NCBI RefSeq assembly: GCF_004361735.1
Contig: NZ_SNVV01000007.1
Location: 124,001 to 188,000, forward strand
From: Azoarcus indigens
GTDB taxonomy: Bacteria; Pseudomonadota; Gammaproteobacteria; Burkholderiales; Rhodocyclaceae
Direction: 5' to 3'
Length of the DNA stretch: 64,000 bases
Positions within the stretch are counted from its first letter, which is position 1. Each line of letters begins with the position of its first letter. The notes below the pieces were generated by a model. It saw nothing but the letters and a program-made list of their open reading frames with translations, had not been told where the DNA came from and searched no databases. The position numbers and the translations under genes were made by a program. Of the stretch, positions 28,181 through 36,469 are shown one piece after another.

Positions 28181-29287
28181 ATGGAAGACGCTCTGGTCTC
28201 CCCCGCCACCATCGCCTGGCTCGCCTTCGCCATCGGCGGCCTGTTCGGCTTCATCGGCAACAAGACCCACTTCTGCACGCTGGGCGCAGTCTCCGACATC
28301 GTCAACATCGGCGATTGGGGCCGCATGCGCATGTGGCTGCTGGCCATCGCCACCGCCATCCTCGGCACCGCGGCACTGCAGCTGGCCGGTCTGTTCGATC
28401 CGGCCAAGACCATCTACACCGGCAGCCGGCTGATCTGGCTGTCGCACCTCGCCGGCGGCCTGCTGTTCGGCGCCGGCATGGTGCTGGGCTCCGGCTGCGG
28501 CAGCAAGACGCTGATCCGGCTGGGCGGTGGCAACCTGAAATCGCTGGTGGTATTCACCTTCCTGGCCATCGGCGCCTCGATGACGCTGCGCGGCCTCACC
28601 GGCGTCTGGCGGGTGCGCTTCCTCGACTCGGTGAATGTCGAGCTCGGCCACAGCCAGGCCATTCCCGCCTTCCTGTCCGCGGCCGGCATGGCACCTGACA
28701 CCGCGGTTTGGCTCGCTGCAGGCGTGGCTGCAATCGCATTGCTGGTTTTCACCCTTGGCCGGCGGGACGCCTGGCGCGGCGACATCCTGCTCGGTGGCCT
28801 CGGCGTAGGCGCGCTCATCGTCGCCTGCTGGTACGTCACCGGTCACATCGGCTACGTCGCCGAGCATCCAGAGACGCTGGAAGAAGCCTTCATCGGCACC
28901 AACAGCGGCCGCGCCGAGTCGCTGACCTTCGTCGCGCCGCTGGCCTACACGCTAGAGTTGCTGCAATTGTGGAGCGACACCAGCCGCATCGTCACCTTCG
29001 GCATCGCCAGCGTGCTGGGCGTGATTTGCGGTTCGGCGCTGTGCGCCCTGCTCAACGGCAGCTTCCGTATCGAGAGCTTCCGCGACCCGGCCGACCTGGG
29101 CCGCCACATCGTCGGCGGCCTGTTGATGGGCATAGGCGGCGTCACCGCGGTGGGCTGCACCATAGGCCAGGGCCTGTCCGGCGTCTCCACTCTGGCGCTG
29201 GGCTCCATCCTTACCACCGCAGCCATCATCGCCGGCGCCGTCGTCACCATGAAGGTGCAGTACTGGCTGATGATGCGCGAGGCCTGA
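28181..29287 (+). CDS. YeeE/YedE (TsuA-type) thiosulfate permease-like protein
   Basis: The 368-residue protein has about nine to ten hydrophobic helices in two pseudo-symmetrical halves. The conserved cysteines that mark the YeeE/TsuA family are present: KTHFCTLGAVSD, GSGCGSKTLIRLGGG and VGCTIGQGLSG. Structural work on a TsuA homologue supports thiosulfate uptake along such cysteines. A -10-like TAGAAT lies at 28145-28150. It is not next to the cys operon, so a sulfur role is inferred from family only; members that carry selenium or other sulfur species are alternatives. Confidence 0.85.
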   Translation: MEDALVSPATIAWLAFAIGGLFGFIGNKTHFCTLGAVSDIVNIGDWGRMRMWLLAIATAILGTAALQLAGLFDPAKTIYTGSRLIWLSHLAGGLLFGAGMVLGSGCGSKTLIRLGGGNLKSLVVFTFLAIGASMTLRGLTGVWRVRFLDSVNVELGHSQAIPAFLSAAGMAPDTAVWLAAGVAAIALLVFTLGRRDAWRGDILLGGLGVGALIVACWYVTGHIGYVAEHPETLEEAFIGTNSGRAESLTFVAPLAYTLELLQLWSDTSRIVTFGIASVLGVICGSALCALLNGSFRIESFRDPADLGRHIVGGLLMGIGGVTAVGCTIGQGLSGVSTLALGSILTTAAIIAGAVVTMKVQYWLMMREA

Positions 29288-29303
29288 GCCTCCCCTCGAC
29301 AGG

Positions 29304-29332
29304 TTGACCTACAAGTCCGTACCACCTATACT
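29304..29332 (+). promoter_or_regulatory. Sigma70 promoter of tRNA-Lys
   Basis: TTGACC (29304-29309) and TATACT (29327-29332) are separated by exactly 17 bases, each one base from consensus in its key positions. The expected start lies about eight bases before the mature tRNA 5' end. This is the clearest promoter in the window. Confidence 0.85.
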
Positions 29333-29347
29333 GCCGGGCTCGTTTTT

Positions 29348-29423
29348 GGGTCGGTAGCTCAGTCGGTAGAGCAGCGGACTTTTAATCCGTTGGTCGCGAG
29401 TTCGAGCCTCGCCCGACCCACCA
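29348..29423 (+). tRNA. tRNA-Lys (anticodon UUU)
   Basis: A 76-base cloverleaf: acceptor GGGTCGG pairs with CCGACCC, the D arm contains AGCTCAGTCGGTAGAGC, the anticodon loop is CTTTTAA with anticodon TTT at 29381-29383, the T arm is GCGAGTTCGAGCCTCGC, and the 3' CCA is encoded (29421-29423). It has its own promoter and terminator. No integrase or duplicated tRNA 3' end was seen next to it. Confidence 0.97.
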
Positions 29424-29438
29424 AAACACACCAGAAAT

Positions 29439-29472
29439 CAGCGCCTTGGCTTCCTGCCCTGGCGCTGTTTTT
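29439..29472 (+). terminator. Rho-independent terminator of tRNA-Lys
   Basis: CAGCGCC (29439-29445) pairs with GGCGCTG (29461-29467) around a 15-base loop and is followed by TTTTT. It starts 15 bases after the tRNA and completes a monocistronic tRNA unit. Confidence 0.8.
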
Positions 29473-29653
29473 CTTCCTGGATTCCGTTTCGCAGGTGTTC
29501 CCCGTCCGGTTTGGCTGACCCAAGGCAGACCTGACGCGCTCTTGGAGCCGAAGAACATCCCCGCTCCATCACGGCTGCGTGCGACGTGACTTCCATCACA
29601 CTGGCCCGGCCGCGGGGATTGATCCTCATCCCATTCGAGTAAATTCTTCTGAC

Positions 29654-30214
29654 ATGAAGCAGAATCTACTCGCCCTCGCCCTGACTCTCGCCATCGCCTG
29701 CGGGCTCGGCCTGTACGTCTGGCACGACCACAAGAACGTTCAGGCCACGTTCACCGGGCAACATCCTGTCCCCGGCCCCGCAAGACCACCCGGCCTCAAC
29801 GCTGGAGAAAACGGCCGCCCTCCACCCGAGCCGGGGCCGCAGTTGCCGAGGCGCCACGCCAACGGCCTGTATCGCTGCGAACAGCGGGGAGCCGTCACCT
29901 ATCAGGGCACGCCCTGCCCGGAGGACTCCACGCAGGCAGAGGTACGGAACGGCTCGCTGAGCGTGGCAGCGAAAACGGCTCCTGTTCAGCCCACTTCGCA
30001 GCCTGCCCCTTCAGGCGGCGAGAGGGTCGGGCTCATAGCTCGAGCCGAAGAGCCTTGGTTTGGAGAAGCAAACGCCCCCGAGTGCTACTCGCTGCGTCGA
30101 CAAATAGAACGCATCGACGCCGCCGCCCGCCGTTACTCCACCGAGCGCCTGAAGGAGGAGCGGCGAAAAGCAGTGCGAAGGAAATATGACCTCGGGTGTT
30201 CCGAGTTCGACTGA
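29654..30214 (+). CDS. Hypothetical exported protein with DUF4124-like core
   Basis: The 186-residue protein starts with a hydrophobic segment (MKQNLLALALTLAIACGLGL) that acts as signal or anchor, then a Pro/Gly-rich linker. A short cysteine-containing core follows (~residues 75-95, GLYRCEQRGAVTYQGTPCPED) resembling the DUF4124 pattern, and the C-terminal half is charged and helical with two more cysteines (APECYSL and DLGCSEFD). Four cysteines suggest disulfides in the periplasm. Codon use is less GC-biased at third positions than in neighbours. Function unknown. Confidence 0.6.
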   Translation: MKQNLLALALTLAIACGLGLYVWHDHKNVQATFTGQHPVPGPARPPGLNAGENGRPPPEPGPQLPRRHANGLYRCEQRGAVTYQGTPCPEDSTQAEVRNGSLSVAAKTAPVQPTSQPAPSGGERVGLIARAEEPWFGEANAPECYSLRRQIERIDAAARRYSTERLKEERRKAVRRKYDLGCSEFD

Positions 30215-30437
30215 GTCCACCTCTTCGCCCCTGCCTTTCCCGCTCACCCAATCGTTCGAACTGCGGCGCACGAGGCAGGTGCATGCCTTCGAAAGAATCA
30301 GATTCCGGCCAAAACGATGCGCAGGATTTGATCTCATCGGGGGTCCAGCGTCCGGAGGGGCGGCTACCATGCTCGTAATGGGGCGTGCAGAGAATGCGCA
30401 TCCAGTGTTTGCGAGCGAAGCCCCCGAGGCGAGAGCC

Positions 30438-30698
30438 ATGCATCACAGCCTCCATCCACGAGGAGAAGCACCATTGGGAATCGAACTGGGAGTGTCGCCG
30501 GCCTTGCTGTTCAGCAGCCTGTCCCTCTTTCTGCTTCCCGTCACCATCGCCTGCGGTGGCTCCCTGCTGGCGGCCCTCGGTGCAGCGCAATTGCTGGGAA
30601 TGCAGCGCAAGCCTCATGAGGAGCGACGCATGATGATCGCGTTGTTCGCCGCCATCGGCATGCTCAGCTACGCGGTGGGCTGGATACTCCTGCATTGA
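30438..30698 (+). CDS. Small hypothetical membrane protein
   Basis: An 86-residue reading with two hydrophobic segments (ALLFSSLSLFLLPVTIACGG and MIALFAAIGMLSYAVGWILL) separated by a basic loop (QRKPHEERR), so probably a two-helix inner-membrane protein. The start is uncertain: ATG 30438 follows GAGGCGAGAG, while ATG 30369 follows a stronger GGAGGGG and would add 23 residues of low-GC3 sequence. No family recognised. Confidence 0.45.
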   Translation: MHHSLHPRGEAPLGIELGVSPALLFSSLSLFLLPVTIACGGSLLAALGAAQLLGMQRKPHEERRMMIALFAAIGMLSYAVGWILLH

Positions 30699-30714
30699 GC
30701 GCCGCTTCCCTGCC

Positions 30715-30942
30715 TCAGCGGATCCGCTTCGCCCTGCGCTTCTTCACCACCGCGGCGATGTAGCTGTATAGCCCGTAACCGCTGCGCGCCAGCCTCGCCA
30801 TCTCGGTGACGCTGCCAGCCCCCACGCTGCCCTTGGTGAAAAGGTAGGCGGAACCGTCGTCATACTCGACAACAATCTGTCCGTCGCCGATCTCGTATCC
30901 GGTGATACTCGAACGGCCGCTGAGGTTCTGATATCGCTCCAT
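30715..30942 (-). CDS. Small conserved-type protein, KTSC-like
   Basis: This 75-residue protein has a beta-rich N-terminal half (GYEIGDGQIVVEYDDGSAYLF) reminiscent of the short KTSC domain, in which a strand pair reads as a residue-by-residue fit to a surface, then GLYSYIAAVVKKRRAKRIR with a basic C terminus. It is convergent with the membrane protein gene before it. Its composition and clean ends argue for a real gene, but the function is unknown and the KTSC match is by eye. Confidence 0.6.
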   Translation of the reverse strand: MERYQNLSGRSSITGYEIGDGQIVVEYDDGSAYLFTKGSVGAGSVTEMARLARSGYGLYSYIAAVVKKRRAKRIR

Positions 30943-31191
30943 CTGGTGTCCCCCGGATATTCAGCAATATGTCAGCGCAAAGCGCGGCGGGGAGTATATA
31001 CCGTTCAGATTGCAGAAAATGACGTTAACGTTGCCCGTAACGGGGCGAGCTGGGCCTCGCCCTCCACCTCTCCCAAAGCACAGGGCACCGCCAGCACCGA
31101 GACCTCAGCACCCGGCCTGCTAGGATTCAGGCAAGCGGCCATCGACCGCCTCGCACGATCACGCACTTTCCCCGGAAGAAGGAGACCCTGA

Positions 31192-32061
31192 ATGACGACA
31201 ACAAAGGAATTCGACAGCCTGCTCCCCTCCAACTGCTCCGACCGCCGCAGCTTCATCACCACCGTGGCCGCCGCCGGCTTCGCCCTCGCGGTGCAGCCGG
31301 TGCAGGCGCAGACAGTGATCAGCACCAGCAGCGACAAGCTGGAGGCCGGCGGCGGCAGCATCCCGGTCGAAGGGGGCGCCTTGCCCATCTACTACGCCCG
31401 TCCCGCCCAAGCCGCCGGCAGACTGCCCACGGTCCTGGTGGTGCAGGAAATCTTCGGTGTGCACGAGTACATTCGCGACGTCTGCCGCCGCCTTGCCAAG
31501 CTGGGCTATCTGGCGATCGCACCCGAGCTCTACTTCCGCCAGGGCGACCCCGCAAGACTGGAAAACGTCGGCGCCATCCTGGAGACCATCGTCTCCAAGG
31601 TGCCGGATGCCCAAGTGCTGGCTGACCTGGACGCCACCGCCGCCTGGGCGCTGGGCAAGGGCGGCGACGCCGGCCGGCTGGCGATCACCGGCTTCTGCTG
31701 GGGCGGCCGCATCACCTGGCTCTATTCCGCCCACAACCCCAAGATCAAGGCCGGCGTCGCCTGGTACGGCAAACTGGATGGCGCCCCTTCCGCGCTCACG
31801 CCCAGGCACCCGCTGGACATCGCCGGCAGTCTGCACGCTCCGGTGTTGGGCCTCTATGGCGGCCAGGACCAGGGCATCCCGATGCATGACGTGGAGGCGA
31901 TGCAGGCGGAACTGAAGAAAGCCGGCAGCAAGAGTGAGATCGTCGTCTATCCGGATGCGCCCCACGCCTTCCATGCCGACTACCGTCCGAGCTATCGCAA
32001 GGAGGCGGCCGAGGACGGCTGGAAGCGCCTGCAGACGTGGTTCCGAGAGCACGGCGTTTAG
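31192..32061 (+). CDS. Tat-exported dienelactone hydrolase family protein
   Basis: The 289-residue alpha/beta hydrolase starts with a twin-arginine signal ([18 protein letters not shown], cleavage near VQAQT). The DLH catalytic residues are visible: nucleophile Cys in GFCWGGR, Asp in YGGQDQGIP and His in [21 protein letters not shown] is the conserved oxyanion region. Classic dienelactone hydrolases are cytoplasmic and act in chlorocatechol breakdown; the exported members have unknown substrates. It stands alone, with hairpins after its stop codon. Confidence 0.88.
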   Translation: MTTTKEFDSLLPSNCSDRRSFITTVAAAGFALAVQPVQAQTVISTSSDKLEAGGGSIPVEGGALPIYYARPAQAAGRLPTVLVVQEIFGVHEYIRDVCRRLAKLGYLAIAPELYFRQGDPARLENVGAILETIVSKVPDAQVLADLDATAAWALGKGGDAGRLAITGFCWGGRITWLYSAHNPKIKAGVAWYGKLDGAPSALTPRHPLDIAGSLHAPVLGLYGGQDQGIPMHDVEAMQAELKKAGSKSEIVVYPDAPHAFHADYRPSYRKEAAEDGWKRLQTWFREHGV

Positions 32062-32075
32062 CGCCATGGCATTAT

Positions 32076-32105
32076 GCCGGCCGTCCCTCTGGCGGGATGG
32101 CCGGC
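32076..32105 (+). terminator. Hairpin after the dienelactone hydrolase gene
   Basis: A 12-bp stem (GCCGGCCGTCCC with GGGATGGCCGGC, one G-T pair) starts 15 bases after the stop, and a second stem (CCGTGCC/GGCACGG) follows directly. There is no immediate T run. It separates this gene from the chemosensory cluster. Confidence 0.5.
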
Positions 32106-32137
32106 ACGGTCCGTGCCGGATGGCACGGCGGTCGATC

Positions 32138-32165
32138 TAAAGTTCTTTTTAGTCCGCGTCGTAAA
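32138..32165 (+). promoter_or_regulatory. Sigma28 (FliA)-like promoter of the chemosensory cluster
   Basis: TAAAGTTC (32138-32145) matches the flagellar sigma28 -35 box at seven of eight positions, and GTCGTAAA (32158-32165) matches the -10 box GCCGATAA at five of eight, with a 12-base spacer instead of the usual 11. It lies 78 bases before cheY. If real, it ties this cluster to flagellar gene control. Confidence 0.5.
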
Positions 32166-32243
32166 GTGTTAAGAAGGTGCCCGCAGCCTTAGTACCACAA
32201 GGAAACGGCTGCTCACCCGAAAATACAACCGCGCGTACAGGCC

Positions 32244-32609
32244 ATGAAAACGATCTTCCTCGTCGACGACTCCGCCACTATCCTGCTGTCCATCTCCAAC
32301 ATCCTCAGCAAGGCCGGCTATGGGGTGGAAAAGGCGCCCAACGCCCTCGACGCCCTCAAGAAATTCCAGGCGGGAGTGAAGGTCGATCTGCTGATCACCG
32401 ACCTCAACATGCCGGGCATGAACGGCATCGAGTTCATCAAGGAGGTGCGCAAGCTCACCCCCTACCGCTTCATGCCCATCCTGTTCCTGACCACCGAATC
32501 GCAGCAGGCCAAGAAGGCCGAAGCCAAGGCCGCCGGCGCTTCCGGCTGGATCGTAAAGCCCGCTTCGGCGGATGAACTCCTCAACACGATCAAGCTGGTC
32601 ATGCGCTGA
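32244..32609 (+). CDS. CheY-type response regulator
   Basis: The 121-residue single receiver domain has the full phosphorylation site: acidic pair Asp8-Asp9 (FLVDDSATI), phospho-acceptor Asp53 ([13 protein letters not shown]), the switch Thr83-84 (LFLTTES) and Lys105 (GWIVKPAS). It is the first gene of a ten-gene chemosensory cluster and ends one base before the next ATG. It should be phosphorylated by the CheA encoded at 34218-36398. Whether it acts on flagellar motors or another output cannot be read here. Confidence 0.9.
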   Translation: MKTIFLVDDSATILLSISNILSKAGYGVEKAPNALDALKKFQAGVKVDLLITDLNMPGMNGIEFIKEVRKLTPYRFMPILFLTTESQQAKKAEAKAAGASGWIVKPASADELLNTIKLVMR

Positions 32610-32610
32610 G

Positions 32611-33879
32611 ATGCCACTTCACACCCTACTGCGCCGCTCCATCATCGTCTTCGCCACCGTCGCCGCGGTGGCGGGGCTGACGGTGTTCCTCCTCAACGAA
32701 TGGTTCCATGCCCACTTCCTGCCGTCGGTAGGGCTGGCCCAGCCTTTCGGTGACGCGATCGGCACGGTGCTCATTGTCAGCGTGGCCTATCTCGGCCAGC
32801 GCCTGGTGTCCCTAGCCTTCTTCCGCGACCACATGTACGGCTTCGCGACCTCACAGGAACAGTTGCAGCACACCTCCAGCAACGTTTCCTCGGTATCGGA
32901 CGAAGTGGTGAAGGAGTTGCGCGCAGTCCCCACTTTCAATGACGTGTTGCGCGGCCAGCTGGACAGCGTGATCCAGCAGACAGAGCTCGCGGCCTACCAG
33001 ATCACCGAGCGGCTGCAGGCAATCGACGGCGTGGTCGGCCACCTCAATCATTTCGTCGCCACCAGCTCCTCCGAGTCCAACCAGATGGCGCACGACTCGG
33101 AAGAACGCATCGCCAACAACCAGAAGCTGATCGGCGAGATGCGGCAGTACATCGAGAACCGCATCGCCGAAGCAGCCGAGGACCAGGCCCGCATCGCCAA
33201 AGTAGTCGGCGAAGCACGCGAGCTGGAAGCCCTCACCCGGCTGATCAAGGACATTGCGGCGCAGACCAATCTGCTCGCCCTCAACGCGGCCATCGAGGCG
33301 GCGCGCGCCGGCGAGGCCGGCCGCGGCTTCTCAGTGGTGGCCGACGAAGTGCGCAAGCTCTCGGCCGAGACGGAGAAGGCGGTCATCGCCATCAACCGCG
33401 GTATCGAGGGCGTGGCCAACACCATAGAGACGCAGCTGCGGGAAAAACTCTCCGCCAACAACCTGGACCGCGAGCAGGCCGCCCTCAGCCAGTTCGCGGA
33501 CCAGCTCACCGACCTCGGCCACAGCTACGAGGAAATCCTGCTGCACCAGGGCAAGGTCATCGAAACCGTGGGCGCCAGCAGCCAGGAACTGGCGCAGATG
33601 TTCATGGATGCGCTCGCCAGCGTGCAGTTCCAGGACGTGACCCGGCAGCAGATCGAACAGACCTCCGAGGCCCTGCAGCGGCTGGACCAGCACCTGGACC
33701 AGCTGGCCGAACGCCTGGTGCAGGCCGAGAACCCCGACTTCCGCTACATCCCGCTGTCCGTACACCTGGAGGAGATCTACGCCCGCTACGTGATGGACCA
33801 GCAGCGCAACACCCACAACGAATCCCTCCACCAGTCGGACTCCTCGACCGGCGGCGGTTCCAAGGTCGAACTTTTCTGA
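32611..33879 (+). CDS. MCP-like chemoreceptor without periplasmic sensor, carrying a CheZ-like motif
   Basis: The 422-residue protein has two TM helices close together (~10-28 and ~47-70) with only a short loop between them, so no extracytoplasmic ligand domain. The MCP signalling hairpin is at ~215-250 ([20 protein letters not shown], then [13 protein letters not shown]). After it comes a helical segment with [13 protein letters not shown] (Asp342, Gln346), the D-x3-Q spacing of the CheZ phosphatase active site, and a flexible tail ending GGGSKVELF, like a CheZ CheY-binding tail. No cheZ is in the cluster. It lies between cheY and the STAS gene. A phosphatase role is inference. Confidence 0.82.
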   Translation: MPLHTLLRRSIIVFATVAAVAGLTVFLLNEWFHAHFLPSVGLAQPFGDAIGTVLIVSVAYLGQRLVSLAFFRDHMYGFATSQEQLQHTSSNVSSVSDEVVKELRAVPTFNDVLRGQLDSVIQQTELAAYQITERLQAIDGVVGHLNHFVATSSSESNQMAHDSEERIANNQKLIGEMRQYIENRIAEAAEDQARIAKVVGEARELEALTRLIKDIAAQTNLLALNAAIEAARAGEAGRGFSVVADEVRKLSAETEKAVIAINRGIEGVANTIETQLREKLSANNLDREQAALSQFADQLTDLGHSYEEILLHQGKVIETVGASSQELAQMFMDALASVQFQDVTRQQIEQTSEALQRLDQHLDQLAERLVQAENPDFRYIPLSVHLEEIYARYVMDQQRNTHNESLHQSDSSTGGGSKVELF

Positions 33880-33889
33880 GTTCTCCGCC

Positions 33890-34204
33890 ATGAGCAAAGC
33901 CACGACTGGCTGCCAGCGCCTGGCGATCGTCGACGACATGACGATCTACAACGCCGCCGCCCAGAAACAAACCCTCATCGAAGCTCTCTGCGGCTGCGAC
34001 GAACTCGAGCTGGACCTCTCCACCGTCGGCGAGATCGACACTGCCGGCTTCCAGCTGCTCATCCTGGTCAAGCGCGAAGCGCGACGGCTGGGCAAGCAAG
34101 CCCGCATCGTCGCCCACAGCCCGGTAGTACGGGAGACGGTGGACTTCTTCAACATGGCCGCCGATTTCGGCGACCCCATGCTGATTCCCGCACAAGAAGG
34201 CTGA
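33890..34204 (+). CDS. STAS-domain protein of the chemosensory cluster
   Basis: The 104-residue protein is a single STAS domain: LELDLSTVGEIDTAGFQLLILVKREA contains the usual strand-turn-helix (given here as LDLSTVGEIDTAGFQLLIL), with Thr in place of the phosphorylatable Ser of SpoIIAA-type proteins at DTAG. STAS proteins are found in some chemosensory operons between receptor and CheA genes. It sits 10 bases after the MCP and 13 before cheA. A role as adaptor or anti-anti-sigma-like switch is inferred. Confidence 0.82.
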   Translation: MSKATTGCQRLAIVDDMTIYNAAAQKQTLIEALCGCDELELDLSTVGEIDTAGFQLLILVKREARRLGKQARIVAHSPVVRETVDFFNMAADFGDPMLIPAQEG

Positions 34205-34217
34205 GGCGCTCGCGATC

Positions 34218-36398
34218 ATGGATGAAATCACCACAGTCTTCGTCACCGAGAGCCGCGAACAGCTCGCGGCCATGGAAGCGGCCCTGCTGGAGCTGGAAAA
34301 CTCGCCCGGCGACTCGGACACGCTGAACGCCATCTTCCGCTCGGCGCACACCATCAAGGGTGGCGCCGGGGTGGTGGAGTGCGACTTCATCGTCGCCTTC
34401 ACCCACGTGGTCGAGAACGCGCTGGACAAGCTGCGCAACGGCGAGATCGCCGTCGATGGCGACCTCGTCGCCGTGCTGCTCGCCTGCTCCGACCACATCA
34501 ACGCCCTGCTGGACGTGCTCGAATCCGGCATGCCGGCGCCCGCCGCCGATCTCCAGGCCGACGGCAACGCCCTGCTGGACCGCCTGCAGCGCGGCTGGCT
34601 GAGCGGCGAAGGCAAGCAATCCGACGACAGCACTCCGCCCGCCACCAGCGACGGCACGGTGGAGAGCAGCGGCGGCGGCGTGGTGGAAACCGACTGCTGG
34701 CACATCTCCCTGCGCTTCGGCCAGGACGTGCTGCGCCAGGGCATGGACCCGCTGTCCTTCCTGCGCTATCTCACCTCGCTCGGCACCATCGTCCGGCTGG
34801 AAACCCTGGCGGATGCCATGCCGGCGGCGGACGACATGGACCCGGAGGCCTGCTACCTCGGCTTCGAGATCCACTTCGCGTCCAGCGCCGACAAGGCCGC
34901 CATCGAGCGGGTGTTCGACTTCGTCCGCGATGAGTGCACTCTCCACATCCTGCCGCCGCGCAGCCGCCTGGCCGACTACGTCGCCCTGATCAAGGCGCTG
35001 CCGGAAGACCCGATGCGCCTGGGCGAAATCCTGGTGCGGGTGGGCGCGCTAACCCAGGCCGAGCTGGACGTCGGCCTGGCCGCGCAGCAGGCAACGGAAG
35101 CCGCTGCCACCGAGGAAACCGCGGCGCCGCCGCTGGGCGAGATCCTGGTGGAGCAGCAGGTCGTCCAGCCCGAACTGGTCGAAGCCGCGGTGGTGAAGCA
35201 GAAGCAGGTCGGCGAGAAGAAAGCCGCCGAGGCGCGGCTGATCCGCATCCAGGCCGATAAGCTGGACGCGCTGATCGACCTCGTCGGCGAACTGGTGATC
35301 GCCGGCGCCGGCGTGAACCTGCTGGCCGCCCGCTCCGGCCTGGCCGAACTCACCGAGGCCACCTCAGTGATGAGCCGGCTGGTGGAGAGCATCCGCGATT
35401 CCGCCTTGCAGCTGCGCATGGTGCAGATCGGCGAAACCTTCAACCGCTTCAACCGGGTGGTGCGCGACGTCTCCAAGGAACTGGGCAAAGACATCGAACT
35501 GGTGGTGAGCGGTGCCGAGACCGAGCTGGACAAGAGCGTAGTCGAGAAGATCGGCGACCCGCTGATGCACCTGGTGCGCAATGCCATAGACCACGGCATC
35601 GAGCCGGCCGAGGCGCGCGCCGCCGCCGGCAAGCCGGAGCGCGGCCGGTTGTCGCTGAACGCCTGCCACGACTCCGGCAGCATCGTCATCGAGGTTGCCG
35701 ACGACGGCGGCGGCCTCAACCGCGAGAAGATCGCCCGCAAGGCAATGGAGCGCGGCCTGGTGCCGGCCGGCCACACGCTGAGCGACCAGGAGGTCTACAA
35801 CCTCATCTTCGAACCCGGCTTCTCCACCGCAGACAAGGTCTCGAACCTGTCGGGCCGCGGCGTTGGCATGGACGTGGTCAAGCGCAACATCCAGAGCCTG
35901 CGCGGCCGGGTAGAAGTGGATTCCCAGCCGGGCGAAGGCACCCGCTTCACCATCCGCCTGCCGCTCACCCTGGCCATCATCGACGGCTTCCTGGTCGGCG
36001 CCGGCAGCGCCGGCTACGTGGTGCCGCTGGACATGGTGGTGGAGTGCCTGGAACTGCCGCCGCAGGCCGGCGACAGCCACTATCTCAACCTGCGCGGCGA
36101 GGTGCTGCCCTTTATCCGCTTGCGCGACCTGTTCGAGATCCGCGGCGAGCAGCCGGTGCGGGAGAACGTGGTGGTGGTCAAGGCCGCCGGCCAGAAGGCG
36201 GGCATCGTCGTCGATGAACTGCTGGGCGAATTCCAGACGGTGATCAAGCCGTTGGGCCACCTGTTCCGCAATCTGCGCGGCATCGGCGGCTCCACCATCC
36301 TCGGCAGCGGGGAGGTGGCTCTCATCCTGGACGTACAGGCCCTGATCCATCTCGCCGCCCACCGCGACGAACCCAACGCAATCCTCAACCGCAGCTAA
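34218..36398 (+). CDS. cheA: Chemotaxis histidine kinase CheA with MshEN-like insert
   Basis: The 726-residue kinase has an HPt P1 domain with His44 (FRSAHTIKGGAGV), a second alpha/beta domain (~157-247), then an insert (~267-330) with two copies of a short motif (MRLGEILVRVGALTQAEL and PLGEILVEQQVVQPELVEA), then dimerisation P3, the ATPase P4 (HLVRNAIDHGIE, EVADDGGGLN, GRGVGMDVVK) and the CheW-like P5 (~600-720). The two-copy motif resembles MshEN/GspE-N repeats, some of which bind c-di-GMP. All catalytic boxes are intact. It phosphorylates the CheY and CheB of this cluster. Confidence 0.93.
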   Translation: MDEITTVFVTESREQLAAMEAALLELENSPGDSDTLNAIFRSAHTIKGGAGVVECDFIVAFTHVVENALDKLRNGEIAVDGDLVAVLLACSDHINALLDVLESGMPAPAADLQADGNALLDRLQRGWLSGEGKQSDDSTPPATSDGTVESSGGGVVETDCWHISLRFGQDVLRQGMDPLSFLRYLTSLGTIVRLETLADAMPAADDMDPEACYLGFEIHFASSADKAAIERVFDFVRDECTLHILPPRSRLADYVALIKALPEDPMRLGEILVRVGALTQAELDVGLAAQQATEAAATEETAAPPLGEILVEQQVVQPELVEAAVVKQKQVGEKKAAEARLIRIQADKLDALIDLVGELVIAGAGVNLLAARSGLAELTEATSVMSRLVESIRDSALQLRMVQIGETFNRFNRVVRDVSKELGKDIELVVSGAETELDKSVVEKIGDPLMHLVRNAIDHGIEPAEARAAAGKPERGRLSLNACHDSGSIVIEVADDGGGLNREKIARKAMERGLVPAGHTLSDQEVYNLIFEPGFSTADKVSNLSGRGVGMDVVKRNIQSLRGRVEVDSQPGEGTRFTIRLPLTLAIIDGFLVGAGSAGYVVPLDMVVECLELPPQAGDSHYLNLRGEVLPFIRLRDLFEIRGEQPVRENVVVVKAAGQKAGIVVDELLGEFQTVIKPLGHLFRNLRGIGGSTILGSGEVALILDVQALIHLAAHRDEPNAILNRS

Positions 36399-36469
36399 GC
36401 CGCAGCCCTAGCAGATAGCCAAACCGTTTTCCCCGTTCCCATCAATTCCGTCTCTGCACGAGGCCCCAA

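Noticed and set aside
29348-29653. tRNA-Lys as an integration site for a mobile island
   Set aside because: No integrase, no second copy of the tRNA 3' end in the window, and neighbours are small orphan genes rather than phage genes.
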